64,000 bases of DNA from Acanthopleura granulata (taxonomy: Eukaryota > Mollusca > Polyplacophora > Chitonida > Chitonidae), in assembly GCA_016165875.1 (NCBI GenBank), contig JABBOT010000004.1, positions 33,115,595 to 33,179,594 on the forward strand. The letters run 5' to 3'. The notes beneath the pieces were generated by a model. It made no database searches, was not told the origin of the DNA, and saw nothing but the letters and a program-made list of their open reading frames with translations. Numbering within the stretch: the stretch's first letter is position 1; every line of letters begins with the position of its first letter. Shown here piece after piece: positions 27,901 to 42,900 of the stretch. Position numbers and translations under genes: made by a program.

Positions 27901-30900
27901 AGTTTTCACCATGAAAACAATACCTTATACTTTGAGGGAAGTTATGTTGACAGGTTTTCCATCTTTTGTAAAAAAATTACACCTTGACTGATGCCTTGAA
28001 CAACACCATGATTTTATGAGTGGTTTTGTTTTCACACTAAGCTTGTATCAACAGAATGTGAACAAAGGATTCCAATACTTTCTGTAAAAAGTTCCTACCC
28101 CCCCCCTTCCCCCATCCAAAAGAGAGAAACATTTCTGATATTTTACAAAACAAATACATATGCACAGCTAACTATGCAATCATACTGAAATTGATATACT
28201 TTTCAAAACACCCAATTCACACAACAATCTGGGAATCTTTTCTTTACCTGTAGATACTGGGCAAGTTGATAGAGTTCCTGAGATTGTACACTTGTGCCAG
28301 AAGGACAGACTTGGTTCAGAAACGGACTGAAAAGATGGAAAAATTTGACATTAGTATGAAGAGTATACAGTTATGCATTGTAACATCAAACAGGCGACTT
28401 CAGTCCCTCTCAAGCTATTAAGGGTAGGCACAGAATAGCGACCTGTACAACAGACTGAAATTGGTTTTTCCCCTGTAATAGAACTTTTGGTCATACTACA
28501 TGTACATGTATACCTGTGCATGTGTATACCTGAGGTACAGTGGCTCTGGGCACATAAAGGCCCACTGTTAGAATGTTTGTTACCTGAAGATAACAAGGAA
28601 TGTGTTAGTCAAGGTAGTTTACACAACACATGCTCAACACACCCTGGTATGCAGTGATTGGGAATATGTATGTGTAGGTAAACTCTTTGAACAGAGCAAT
28701 TATAACTGTCCATAACTGGGATTCCTGTGTATTAATGATACACCTATTAACAGCTGTAATATATAAACAGACAATATACATGCACATGGACTGTACCTCC
28801 TGGCAACAATTAACCCACATCAAGTATCTGCTGATACCATCTGGTTGATCATCTTACATAATACATGTATACACAGAATTTAAAACTCAGCTAACCCACC
28901 ACACTGCAACTGTTAATGGTATATAAATATAAACCGAAAAACTCAAGAATGTAAATAAGAAGTGGCCATATAAATTGCTATTTTCTTGGAGGTGATTAAC
29001 CACAGTTAGCGCTGTGCCTCTGCCAAATCATTTCACCTATAATTATCTGTATAGCAAACCTGTCTGTATAGAAGGCCCTTTCACTTGTACAATGTCAACG
29101 GTAACACACTAACACTGGAAATACAGGTGTATTTCCTCTTTCTGTGATTACACCCTTACACTAGACCAAAACCTCACCTCTAATTTAACAGAGATAATCA
29201 ACCTTTACAGCAGATTCATCATCCATTCTCTGTTGAAGGTGACTTTAACTGCCCATAAATGGTAACCAAAAAAACGTGTGTTAAGGTGTAATTGGCTCTA
29301 CCTGTCATTTGGCTGTGTCTCAAAAAGGACTGTAAGCACACTGATTATGAGATTACAATAAGAATAGTGTGTCTTTTGCTAACCTGCCAAACGAGTTAGT
29401 CCATGACATGATTTAATCAGCCAGGTCTGTCAGATATGCTTCAAATCAACATGCCAAAACACATATTGTCGTTCTTAGGTATCCTATATGTGCAGATCTA
29501 TAAATACATGTTTAACAAAAATCTTAAAATGAACATGTTAACTGCACTACAAATGTAGGATACACTGTACATCTGAAGTAAGTTTTAAAGCTCTAATACT
29601 CCATTTAACCCATGAAATTACCTCCAAAAAATTCATGTTGATAGGCCATTAAGTCAAAAAATATTACTTCTGATAATGAAATTCTTCTGTAGCAGTGTAT
29701 CATCCTACCTTCCTGCCTCAAAACACCTATCTAAGGTTACTAACACTCAGCCAAGGATGAAATATTACGTCAAATACAGTATCACTAATCACGCAACACT
29801 AATACAAAAGCTCAGCTATATCGTAGATGAGTGATATATAAGTGCATGGTCATTTGATAAAGGAAATACCCAAAAGAATGATCATAATTTACTGAGTATA
29901 GAATAATGCAAGACTGTTCTTTAATCATTAATATTTTGACCAATGGCTTGTTAATTCTTCCGACTATAACAATACCAATTAATTTATTGCAACCCAAATC
30001 TGAACTCTGAAACACCAGCATACATGTACGTATCTTGGCCACTGGATGCTTACCACTGTATAACTTTACTCTGGCTACCCTTTCAATGCAGCTGTGCATT
30101 CAACAAGTTTACATATGGTGCCTGACCAACTTTATTATACTCTTATGCACTCTGTTTTTAAATGACAAGTTACTGATGGGTGTTGTCTGCATATGAGCTT
30201 TCCACTATCAAGCACATGTACATGTCAGTGTTATGCTAATGTTTGTTCAGCTGAAGTCTGTGATATCATAGGCTATTTCTGACCTCTCCAACCTGGCCTT
30301 AACCTCTGCTACCTATTCTGGTACAAGTGGATAGGCAAGACCCACACACTGGAAACCACCTCTAATATTCCATCTGCTTAGAGGTCAGATCTTCTAACAT
30401 ATAAGAATGAAACTTAAGATAAAGGAAAAGACAGATATTAGAAACAAAGAATACCCATCATACCCCAACAGCAATACATGCAGTTTTTGAAGTACTAGCC
30501 ACAAAATTTTCTGAGTTTTCTCTGAGTCTTTCTTAACTTATGAAACAATGGACAAGTCAAGTTTAAAATGCAACATGATGCATCATGTCTCTCTAAACTG
30601 TGACACCTGGGTATGAGAGGATCTAGCAGGAAGTGACAGGCCACTCTCTTCAATACTATGATACAGCTTCCAAATAGTACAAAACTAATGACACCCTCAG
30701 GCAAATACTATGAAAGTCAGGCCAGTAGCTCTCCTGTAAAGGGACAATGTTTCTTTGCACTCGGACATCACTCTGTTGTCGTAACAATGTAGCTCAAAAA
30801 CTTCCTAGTGCTTGCTGATCAATAGATGCAACCAAAATCTACTGAGTGGATTGGAGGCAGGAAGGATCCCTGATCTCCTTAACTCAGTGACTGGAAGATC

Positions 30901-33900
30901 TGGCTGCCATAACCCGTTCTGTATCTTTGAAATGAGAACTCTGCTAAAAGTGAAAACACCACTCGAGGAGTACTATATCTGGAACTGTTCAAAATGTTGT
31001 CCACTTGGGTTTCAATGTCCGGTTGAAAAGTCTTTTATGTTCAGTGCTGACATGTCGTGCGGCCTCACTTAAATGCAATGCTGAAGACACCAGACACACA
31101 ATCCTTAAGCCCTCGAGTCACAGTGCACAGACATGTGGCGGACCAATATGGGCCCATTCCCTTACACTAAATGTCGACTTGGGAAAAGTATCAAAATTAT
31201 CATCTAGTATTTTAAGTTTGAGGAACGAATCTACTCTGGCTTCAACCCAGGTCTTTTCCCTTCTGAGGTGAACACATTGTAATACACGTTTGTGACTGTT
31301 CGAATGAACAATTCTCCATGGAGTGTAGCAAGGCATGCACATGCACTGTAGAGTTAATAGCTTCATATTACATGTTAATTAATAGTACATATTACATGGC
31401 TGACGTGTATTCACAAATGACTCTGCCCTTTCCAATACTCTTGACGTCACCCCAACATAAATGCCTTACTTGATGTCACATCTGCCTAATTTTACTTAAT
31501 ACAAAGAATACTATCATGTCTCGCTAGGAAATTTTTTGGACATAGACAACGATTTCATTTTTTAACAAATCTTCATTTACATGAGTTAAGTAGTGTCATT
31601 CACTGAAATACCTTTTGAACCAGATTTCCTTAACATCATTTTGATATTTCTATGCAGTTTCTGTTGTGACCAGAGTGGCATTTTAACATTCAATGACCAA
31701 ATGTTACTTTGGTAGAATGAAATGGTGGCTGTAAGTGGTACTGCACCAAACAACCTGAACCCCATAGGTGAACAAGTATATGGATGTTTTTGTATGCTAC
31801 ATGTCTATAGAGAATCACACAAACACATGTATCTGCAGTGGAGGGCACAATGTACATGTACATGTAGTTATTGTGGCAGCAAGCTATAAACCCCTCACAT
31901 CCTCTGACATTTATGTGGTGTTCATTCTGACGACTGGCTATGCAACTCAACCCCCAGTGTTCAGACCTTAATATGTGGACATTCACTTCAGTAACCCACT
32001 ATGGTGTTATATTTCTGGCAATATACCAGCAAAGCTGTCACAGGTAGATTCAATATTACAGGCAGCTACTGAAACTGGTTAGTAAGGAAAGCATTCTTAA
32101 CAGTAACTGCAAGACATTCAAGCAAATACAAGAAAGAAAGAATACCTTACAATCACGTCTGAAAATTTAAATATCTAAAATGAAGTGAAATCTGGTTGCT
32201 TAGTGATATATTACATGCATCATTTGCCAATTCAGGTTGTAATTTCTATACTGGATCTAGAGCGCAAATAAATCTGTATAACTCCACAGCATCCTGACAT
32301 CAGGATAGTGGCAGTGTTTAATCAAGCCAAATGACCATATCATTTTATTTCACATCACGAGAAATCACGACCGCATGGAAATTCCATACTTACAGAGATT
32401 TGGCTTCTCTTCCATCTGCATGGAACAATGTAACCTGGGCTATGATACAACCATGTGTAACTGAAAGAGTAAAACAACAACAGAATGCAGAAAGTTTTTC
32501 TCTTGCATTGATAAAATCCCTGAGGGCATGACATCCTGTAGAATTACACCATCAAAGTACCTCCTTAAGTATGTTACGAAAGAGAAAGAAGAAAGCCATG
32601 AGTACAGATGGCTTGAGGTAAATGTTAGCTTCAGACCACGCACTGCAAAGAGGGGAGTTGACAAGTTAGCCCATGACAGCTGCTCTGACCGTGTTCTGGA
32701 ACACTTGTTGTATACATTCAGACCTCTGTGCTACTGTATACATTACAGTGCTACTGTATCAAATTCATACCACCACACAGATGTATATAGATGTGTGCAG
32801 CAATCAAATGGGCATGCTTCAAAACACGAGCCTCTCCCTCCCTTTCTTTGCCTAACCTACATTCCGACCTGCTGTGTTAACAAAAGAAACCGTGCTTGGT
32901 GATGTATTGATTTTTGACACACACACGAACTGGGTACTATCAATTTGGTAAAGGTCCCAGAGATGGATGGAGACCCTTAGGTTGTGCCATTCCATGTAGG
33001 GTATGTCCTAGAGCTCTCTATCCTCCTAGGCCACCAGTCCAATGTGGCAGGCCCCAAGCTTGGCAGCTGATCTAAATTACCACTATTCCTTCTCATTAAC
33101 TCAGGATTTGCAGGTCCAAATCTAGAGCAGCCGAGCTAGTACATAAACACGAACTGAACTCAAACACAGAGGTGCCCTCTGTTTATTTAGTTGGTTTAGT
33201 TCAGGAAACTTTTCCTCTCAATTCCAATATCATTCTACATGTGAATGCACATTCATCTCCATGGCACAGAAGCCTGACTAGAGCTGCATAGTGGTTTAAG
33301 TTGGTGATGCCACTGACTGTAATAGTCCAGTATATAAGTCAATTATACAGTAATAGACAGATCAATACTGGAATAAATTGCTCTAAATCAATATGGAATG
33401 ACTCAAAACGGCATCCAGTTCATCCCAATATACTTAACTATAAGACATCCACAGAATATCACAAACTGGATCAATATAAAACAAGACAAAACTATCAGAG
33501 GTTAAAATTACACTAAAGGAAAGGAAAAGCACTTCAGGGGCTGATAAGATGAAAATTCCAGATTCCACTATCTACTATGTTCCATAATGAGTCAATGGTT
33601 TAAAGTATTTAGTTTCATTTATTATGATTGCAGTGATTCAGTTTAGTTGTCGGCTTTATGAGATGACTGACTTACTTTTTTCACCTCGTCTGTTGTTCTC
33701 CATAACATCTACGCCGAACTGAATTAGGTCCCCTGAGAAGATTTCCCTTGGTGGACTCTCCTCAGATCCTTTACTAAGGCGTTGGTTGTTGACAAAGGTA
33801 CCATTGCTGCTTTTGGTGTCTTGAAGGAAAAACTACAACAAAAAGGAAGACGATGCAGTCAGATATGATGTTCAAGAAAAAAATAAGTACACCCAAGGCT

Positions 33901-36900
33901 AAAACAGCAGTAGTATTCATAAATTTGAACACAAAAATGTACATGAACTAGAAAGCAGACTTTAACAATTGTTTGAAGGCAACATGGTTTCAGGTTAAAT
34001 GACGCCAATAAAATAATTGAAAGTACGTGTCTAGTCCATTGCATTGAAAGATTACCTATATGTGTAACGTTAGAGGCAAGAACAAATACCTTTCAGTGCC
34101 ATGGTATCCTTGCTTTCAAACCAAAAAAAACACTAGACACACAAGTACATGAAATTGGATAATGAGGCTAAGTAAAGCAATCTAATTTTTTTATCATCTC
34201 CATACTCGTTTGATTGGTTAAGTACTCTCATAACTACTCTCCTAAGATTTCCAATGAAACTTGTGCTGACAAATGACTATAAAAGTCTGTCCTTCCCTCC
34301 ACTGTAAGGGTACAAAGAACTTTTTTATGGTACCAGAACAATTACCTTGGTCACTGATTCAGACCTACACGTACATACAGGCACTTATCAGATTGCCTAC
34401 ATATATATGTACTTTGTAAATGTATTTCTGCACGCTTGCAGGAACAAAGGCATACTGATGTTGGTGAAGGCAGCCACACTTGTCACTGAGCTGTGCTAGG
34501 CCAACTCATGTAATACTCCTTAAATCCAATTTTATACACTTTTTTCATAAACCATACACGTCTCCTCATGGTGCTATAACTCGAGCAGTGCCATTTTCAA
34601 AGAAAAGATTTACTAATTTTTATAAAAGCTGACCCTAACTTGTCTAATTTAAGTATTCCATCTTCCACCAAGGGAATGGAGTTATCTCCCTGTAACCATA
34701 CCCTGTGTACGTTTCACAAGCTCCCTAAACAAAGAGCTGCAGCCAATCAAGACTAAACAACATGACCTCACCTGCTATGAATATCTTTTTGTTTGTAACC
34801 TAGGATAAAATTCCAGATAGTTACATGACAAAATAAAACTCTGACCTTTAGTGGAACATAAAAAGTAACAAAAAAACTATTTAATCACAATATATACATA
34901 TAGGTTCTACAAAACATGCTGACAGCTTCAACAAACAGTTCAAGGACACAGGTGACACTGTAGACATGACAACTTCTGACAAACCAAAAGTACTGTTACA
35001 CATTTTAGAAATTAATGTAAAACATACAAATGCATGATAGTGCATGTTTAATCCATTAACAACTTACAAGTTAATGTAAATGTACACTCTGAGCAAATTG
35101 AATAATGACAGTTTTAGACTAAAAAACTAAATCAAAGAAGTACTTTAACAAAGAGTTTCTAGGAATTCAAAACAGCAATGTTCAGTACTCACAGCTTTGT
35201 CTTTTGCATCCAAGCCTACATATGATAAATGTCAAGGACACGAAATATAAATTTATCAGTCTGTCGGTATCTATCAGTATAGTCGAACTATTCAGTATAT
35301 GTAACAACCCCTCCAAACTTGCTGACTCTGGATTTCTCTAATGTATTGGTATGGATTCCACAGCAGGGTATCTTGAGGAGATGCTGCAAGAATCTGGTCA
35401 AGTCAGCCAGAAGTGGCAACACCAGTACCAGTGGGGCATCAGTTACATGGATGCTCAGACCACAGCACCTTTCTAAACCAGCTGGACTATGTTCCTCTTA
35501 TCAGGGATCATCACACATTGCTGAACAGTATGCCTCCAAAGCTGTTTGCTGGTGGAGTAATGGTAAAGTGATGATCACTTTACCAAGGGTGCTTGTGCCT
35601 AACAAAATGTCTGTGCCCTGACACTTCCCTTCTGGCAAAATGGAGCATTATCTCATGAACAGATCATCCATTCTTAGCAAAACAGAATTCAAGGAAACAA
35701 TATGCACCTTTCTAAGTCAATGGCACCACAAAAATAAACAATGTATAAATTACAAGCGCTCGAACAGGACCAGAACTAAGCATTTGCTAAGTAGAAACTG
35801 GTCTGACTGTAAACATCTGCGCAGACATGGAATTGTCATGCTACTTGCACCAGTCCACACCATACCATACCATGCATGCAGATAGAAATATTCCCAGGAA
35901 AAATCAAAAGAGTATCAAAACTTCAATTCAATGCAGATGTGGAAAATATGAATTCATACAACTAGAAAAAAGAAAATTACAGCTGGGAGAAGGAAACAGA
36001 AGCATATCTCTTTCACTTTTTGTTTTTGATCGCTTGTGGAAATATAAACGACAAGGTAACGTTATACTGCTGAGTAAACATGAATGATTGTAATTTATTC
36101 ACAGTCTTCTCTAGACAATTTGAAAATGATTTTTTTTCTTACTGTAGTCCTTCCAGTTCCATAAGAATTTCCACATGTATTAGACAGCCTTATTATATGC
36201 TATTTCTCCTTTAGAAGCAAACGGTACTTGTTCCCATTTAAGTGTCCCCTTAACCCTTCCACTGTGACTGACACAGTCACCCAAACATCCATAATGCTGC
36301 ACAGGGTTTGCCTAGCAACAGGGTCCTTTTGGACAAACATGGAAACAGGCTAAACACCTGATCAATGTACTCAACATCACACTCAGCGCTGTAATGGTAA
36401 GTACAAGTATAGGTATAAATGTACATACATGTATGGCAGCTAAATGCAACCACATGGTTATCAGTGTCAGGAAAGCTTCAGTATCACCACCCACTTATCT
36501 ACATCATCTAAACCTATTCCAATGTTAGGGAACCCAACATGCTTTCTTAACTGTCAGTCATTATATGATAAACAGACTAACTCTGCATATACTTGCGAAT
36601 TCTCTTATGATCGCCCCAACATTTACATGTACATGTGCACTGTACATCACACAATATTTCCTTACACATGCTTTGCCATTGCCGTTTTTTTAAGAATGAT
36701 AACCAAAACGTTCCCCATCTTCTCCCCGCCCGAACACAATTAAGTAAAATGTAAAATTAAGTTATGGAATATTCTCCTTCTCTCCATATACTTTATATGT
36801 TTACATGTGCCTTTTATCATATCCTGAAAATAGAGATCTGCTATTTTTATTATGACACTTTACCATCCAAACACATTATGGCAGCACATAATAGGAGACA

Positions 36901-39900
36901 ACATTTCTGACTGTCAAAGTCAGCTGTCAGTGTCATGACATCTTGATACCATGTTTGTCTGATGGATATGTGTTTGGTTTTGAATTTCTTCCATAAATGC
37001 ACAATTATGCTTTTGGCACAAGTAACTGAAAAAGGAACAAAGCACTGAATGACAACAATATATTAATGCGTTTGTAAAAGCGTGCAATTTGCAATAATCT
37101 ATATGCCTTAACTCAGGCACCTCACCTCACAAATGAGTCTGGGTCAGTAGGGATATTAAATGAGAATAATCAGATGTATGCCTTAACTCAGGCACCTCAC
37201 CTCACAAAGGAGCCTGGGTCAGTTGGGATATTAAATGAGAATAATCTGATGTATGCCTTAACTCAAGCACCTCACCTCACAAATGAGCCTGTGTCAGTTG
37301 GGATATTAAATGAGAATAATCTGATGTATGCCTTAACTCAGGCACCTCACCTCACAAATGAACCTGGGTCAGTTGGGATATTAAATGAGAAAGCACATAC
37401 ATTGTAATTAGAAGAGTACTACAAAGAAGAAAGTTTTATGTCACAATGTGACTGGAGTGCCATCTGAATTCTGTACCTGTCTGGCACCTCTAGGCCCCAC
37501 ATCTGTATCATGGGGACCAGTGACCTTTATAACCTAAAACTTCATTAATACCAAACAATTAGGCTTAGAATCAATTGCTAGTTGACTTACAAGCACATTT
37601 ATCCATGGAGTTGCTCATAATATTCATGTTTTGTGTATGGTGCCTACACACCATTTATTCATAATATTACATGATAGGAGGTGAGAAAAATATATTTTAC
37701 ACTTACATGTACATGTCCTAATATTAATTGCTGAACTGGGGGTCTCCGTGGCTCAGTTGGTTAGTGCACTAAAGCAGCTCAGTGATCCAGAAGCCTCCCA
37801 ACAATGCAGTTGCTGTGAGTTCAAGTCCAGCTCATGCTGGCTTCCTCTCCGGCCTTACGTGGGAAGGTCTCCCAGCAACCTGCGGATGGTTGTGGCTCTG
37901 CTCAGTTTCCAACCACCGTAATGCTGGCCACCGTCGTATAATTGAAATACTCTTGAATACAGCATAAAACACCAATCAAATAAATAAATATATATAAATA
38001 ATCGATAAACTACATTTTTTCTAACCCATACAACATAACCTATACCACATGAAATATTTTAAAAAATTACACTTGTTCCTCAACAAGGAAAAAGAATGTA
38101 TAATGCCCAAGATAAATACATCTACATTGGTGTTGTATATGTTGGGTTAGCTTAGCAAATACAGCTATGGGCTATACCTAACAAACGGGATTCAGTGTCT
38201 TCCATGCCAAGTCACAGACAGGACAGAACTCCAGAAGTCTGCACACACTAGAGAGAATAACTACTCCTCCAGGGATCACCACGGCATCACCCCATCCACA
38301 GTCAAATCATTGGACTGACAGTGTAGGTATCAAAGGTTATAGCAACAACAATGGAAAGAAACCAAAATACTAAGCCAATTAATGACAGAAGCAATTTGAG
38401 AAAGTGTCAAGAAAGCTGAATATGCTGAGTTGTTCACATTTAACCCTGTGACATCAGAAGCTGTCACATCATGACTGCACAGACAAGATTAATGAAGGTA
38501 CTTCATCATAGTTTACTAACTGCTCAGGGGTGGGGGTGGAGTGGTGGGAGCTGCCATGCAGTATAGAGGAGGTATCATGAAAATAGCCAAATGTTTCCTG
38601 CAGTACGTAATATATATCGGCCACAGGCTCTGAATGTGTAAACTTTCTGGGATTGTTCTGCAGTAGGTCTTCTAGTTCATATATGTATATGTAGATTAAA
38701 CCACAATGTCTCATGGATGATCTCACACAAGTGGTGACTGGATATGAACGTTGGATGTGAGCTCTAATGAACTCAAAATTTACTCAAAGAGTTTCATCTT
38801 TCATATGCAATGACCAGAAGTCTGACATTGGATTATCACATAGCTGAATGGGGAGTACCAGAAAACAACAACAACAAAAAATCATACAACTTAGGCATAA
38901 AGTAACTTTACAGAACAGGCAACCAGTGTATGTGCTACATCACTATTTCAATGCATGCCTCTGCAACAGTAAAATAGTGCAGTGAGAAATTTTATGAGAA
39001 ATTTTTTGCAACTTATCTCCCCCTGCATTTGGTACACCTCTCTGGGGAAAGGGCTTTCATTGCAAGTGTTGCTCATTGAAAGAAGGGATTTGAAACAGTT
39101 CACCAAACTGCTTTTTGTAATAGTCTTTATACAGTTCTAAGAAATGCCTGGTATTTAACCGAGAGGCTGCGATGATCAGTGCAGATTACCATTTAACAGA
39201 CTGGGAGCTTTGGTTGAAATTGAAGAGAATTTAGATTTTGGAACTGACAATCCTGTACGCTGATGGTTGTTTATGCGACTGTAATTATTAATGGGTATGA
39301 AGGTTTTGTGGCATGAAATTTGCATTTTGGGGTTTGGAGCAACACTGCTGTCATTCATTTGCCTGCCAAGATATGTACGTGGGCTTTGCTTAGGACTAGT
39401 GAGACCTCTGTCTCATGAGACACCAGCTGTTATATCCATCTGTTTCATCAAGAACGTCTTATTTTTATTGTGAAATTGATTGCCTATAATGAGTTAAAGG
39501 TGTCAGTGTGTTTACTGCTAAGTAAACGAAGTTGATTCAACGATAAAAATCTTGTGCAAAAGAAGAAAAGAAAAACAAGCTGTGTGCTTATTTGTTGCCG
39601 AATGGAAACTGGTATAGCTGTTTATATCATTTAACTTTTCCCATGTGGAGCCGACTGAGAGGCACATCAGAGTGAGAGTTGCTTCTGTAACTTCAAAAGG
39701 TGTAATATTTCACAGCTTTGTCTAAAAATACATTTTTAACTGTTACTCATCCCTGTTTATCAATTTCAACAACACTATTACTGATAATAAAAAAAAAGAA
39801 TGCATGCAGATGTTATGTCCCTGTGGTAATATGAAAAATATGTCATGGGCTGGCATGAATGAAACCTACGACACTTATGTGATAAATGCATACATATATA

Positions 39901-42900
39901 TGCATGCAAATCCAACACACATTCTATGGTATGTACAAGTATGTGTTTTTCATGATATCCTTGTTAGCTTATTGGAGCCAAATACAAGCAGACATAACTT
40001 ACAACAGTGAAGTTTTCCTCTTAAATGACACATGTGAAACAAAGAATCTATAATATCCTACACAGTGAATACAAATAAAAACCCTCTGTATACAAATAAA
40101 AACCAACTTCAGCTGCATGTGTGCAACAATATATGCATGTAGAAACCATTCAAAAGAATGTGTCAATATTCTGGACATGAGCCAAACAGGCAAACGTGGC
40201 TATAGGGTAACTACACCTCAAATTCAGGAACACACACTGTGATAGATCTATAGGGCAGTTGTCCAGAAATATAAATGTAATGAATATCTGATGAGACATG
40301 ATCAGATTGGTTGCCCATCTAATTTGGAGCGCAATCGTTCTTTCTAATGGATTAAATGATTGATTGTTGCCAAGGACAGACTCAACCAACAAAAACTCAT
40401 TTTATGTAGCCTCAATTCATTAGCAGCTGATAACAAAATCTGTCCAGACAAACATAGCCTGCTACTAAATAACCCAGTCAATGTGGCCTTCAGTTCTAGA
40501 AAAAGGAATTCAATTGAAAAGCTAGGTAAGTTTCATAGATACATTGGCTGAACCAAACTTGATCTAAGGCTATATCAAAGTTATTTCAGTAAAATTTACT
40601 GTATTTACTATTAACTTCATCTAAAGTTTAATAACTTAACAAACTGTGCTCCATTCATTTCAGATCCCTTCAATCACCTTGTATGGCCACTTAGGAGTAT
40701 TTTGTGAAGTACGATTAATTTTTTTTTTTTTTCAGAAAAACTTATAAAGCGTTGGCATCAAAAGTATATATGCATCTCATTTTAAGGTGTTTACTTTTCA
40801 AGTGAAATGCATTAAATTTAGTTTACCTCACCTTATGCATAATTACAGCCACTTTCTTGTTGTGGTTACCACAACGAGAAATATCAGAAAATATTGTATT
40901 GAGTTTTCATGGAATAAAGTGAGTTTTTGATACATTGGTCATGCAAAACTACTGAATTTTTTGATTTGTTCATCTTGATTTTCCACAAAGAAATTGGCTA
41001 GAAAAAACCCTGAATAAAATTACAACACTACACTCTGTACTGGAGTGGGGAAAAATGTTTTAAGAAAGGACATTCTGGCTGGTTGCAAACAAGCAAGTTA
41101 CAACGTATCTTGTTACAATCCACAGAAACATTCAAACCTGCACACCATTATCATAGATCATGGACTTCCACTAAATTATTATTTAAGCATATGTCGTAAA
41201 ACATTTGACAGTTTTGTAATTTGATCTACACTTTATAATGGACAAAATGGTTCAAATCAGTCTATGATAGTGTAACCCAAGCTTCTCATTAGAAGTTCAG
41301 TACAGTAGGAAGCATTCTCAAACATTTAGAGTGACTTGATGTGTACAGAATCTCAGCAAACTACAAAGTAACAGCCTACCCTTATACAACAATCACTTAG
41401 GTCATTGGCAACAATCAGTTTCTCTGATACAGGCAAGAAACTTGATACCTGCCTCCCACATTGTGAAAGTGAGTTTTACAGTAAATACTTCCTCAAAAAT
41501 GAAGCCAGTGAAGCAAAACATGAAGCCAGAAGACATGTCACTTTTGTAAGGGTTAATATGTAACCCATATCAAGTATGCCTGTTGTACAGCAGGCCATAC
41601 TGACCTCCAAATAATGTAAGTACTGACATGGGATAATCTGATCCTGAAACTGGTTTCTTACATGTTAATCTGAACGAACTTATTTTGCCATAGTATGCTG
41701 ACCACAAATACACTTAGCACTGTAACCAATGTTCAAATAATATAATTTCCAGTACTTGGACAATCTGTAATTATGCAATACATTTTGCTCATCTTTCTAT
41801 TTATTGATTCATTTGATTGTGTAACCTCATACTTAAACACTTTTCATTTTCATGATGAGGTTTTTATGAGTGGTGGGATCTCAAGTGACTGTGGTTAGCG
41901 AGCTATCGACGATCTTTCCCACGTATGACGTAGATATGCTCACCATACTGGTGAAAGACGAGCAGTATTCAACAAATATTGGACTAAATGGCTGAAGAGT
42001 CAATGGACTGATTATTATAATTGAAGTCACACAGACAGTGAGAGCAACGGAATGTACATATTGCCTGCAGTGAAAAATGAACTTTTTTTTCAATCAATTA
42101 AATGTGTATATAGCATTCAAATCTGCCATTTCACTGTGTGAGTTTGATTAAAGAAAATCAAAACAATAGGCAGAGTTCTGTATTTCACCTGAAGTTTAAC
42201 ATTTTTCAAGAGAAACATTGTACTTAATTATGAATGATTCTATCAAGGTATAGGGACACTTACATGAAAATTTTTATGAAATTTGATTAATTTGGTAGAA
42301 AAAACTAATGTGTTGGCATCAGAAATATCAATTACACACCTTAATGTGCTTGTAACAGGGCATTACAAAGACAAACAAAAAACCTTACTGTGAATACAGT
42401 ACATATACAACATTTGGCCATATTCTTTTCAAACTCCACACTATTCAAATTTAGTCTTTCAGTTTTTCTTTTTGAAGTATTTTTGATGGTGTAATATTTA
42501 GAAAACATTTTTTACTGTACATTTTTTAATCTTCGTAACTTCTTTATTTACACTAGAGTATCCATAATCCTTCAAAAGTAAGAAACTGGAGTCACTTTCA
42601 AATATTAACATTTCCACATCTTTTTATTTTTTGTGACATTAAATCTGAAGACCATTTTAAATGGATAAAGATGCGACAATTGTTAGCTAATTACGTGTAC
42701 AATACTTAAAAGTGCCACAATTTGTTTTGGGTTACCCTGAAATCATTCTCATTAGAAAACAATAAATATCCCTTACATAGCAACATAGAAAAAGAACTGT
42801 AAGTCTGCATTTCCTTTTAATTTTTGGATTACATTGTAGTAATTTGATGCAAAATGGGTCAATTGGCTGGTCTAAGAAATAGTATCAACACCTGTGACAA

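Larger units (their letters stand above)
28327..33675 (-). other. SLMAP: SLMAP intron region that should hold the missing FHA exon
   Basis: 5.3 kb between exons 4 and 3. I looked on the minus strand for the end of the FHA domain (a THGCIV-like strand then an LPDG turn) and found no match. It contains a MITE relic at 31.63-31.69 kb, decayed coding-like sequence at 30.85-31.29 kb and several ACATGTACATGT words. Confidence 0.6.

Noticed and set aside
30241..30330. Candidate for the missing FHA exon ([17 protein letters not shown])
   Set aside because: In the phase required by exon 3 it hits a stop within four codons, and it does not match the FHA end.
32331..32902. Plus-strand frames of 66 and 124 codons
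   Set aside because: No similarity recognised; overlapping frames on both strands and poor codon pattern suggest chance.
37174..37407. 77-codon repeat protein
   Set aside because: Consequence of a 75-bp tandem repeat being a multiple of three; no other coding evidence.
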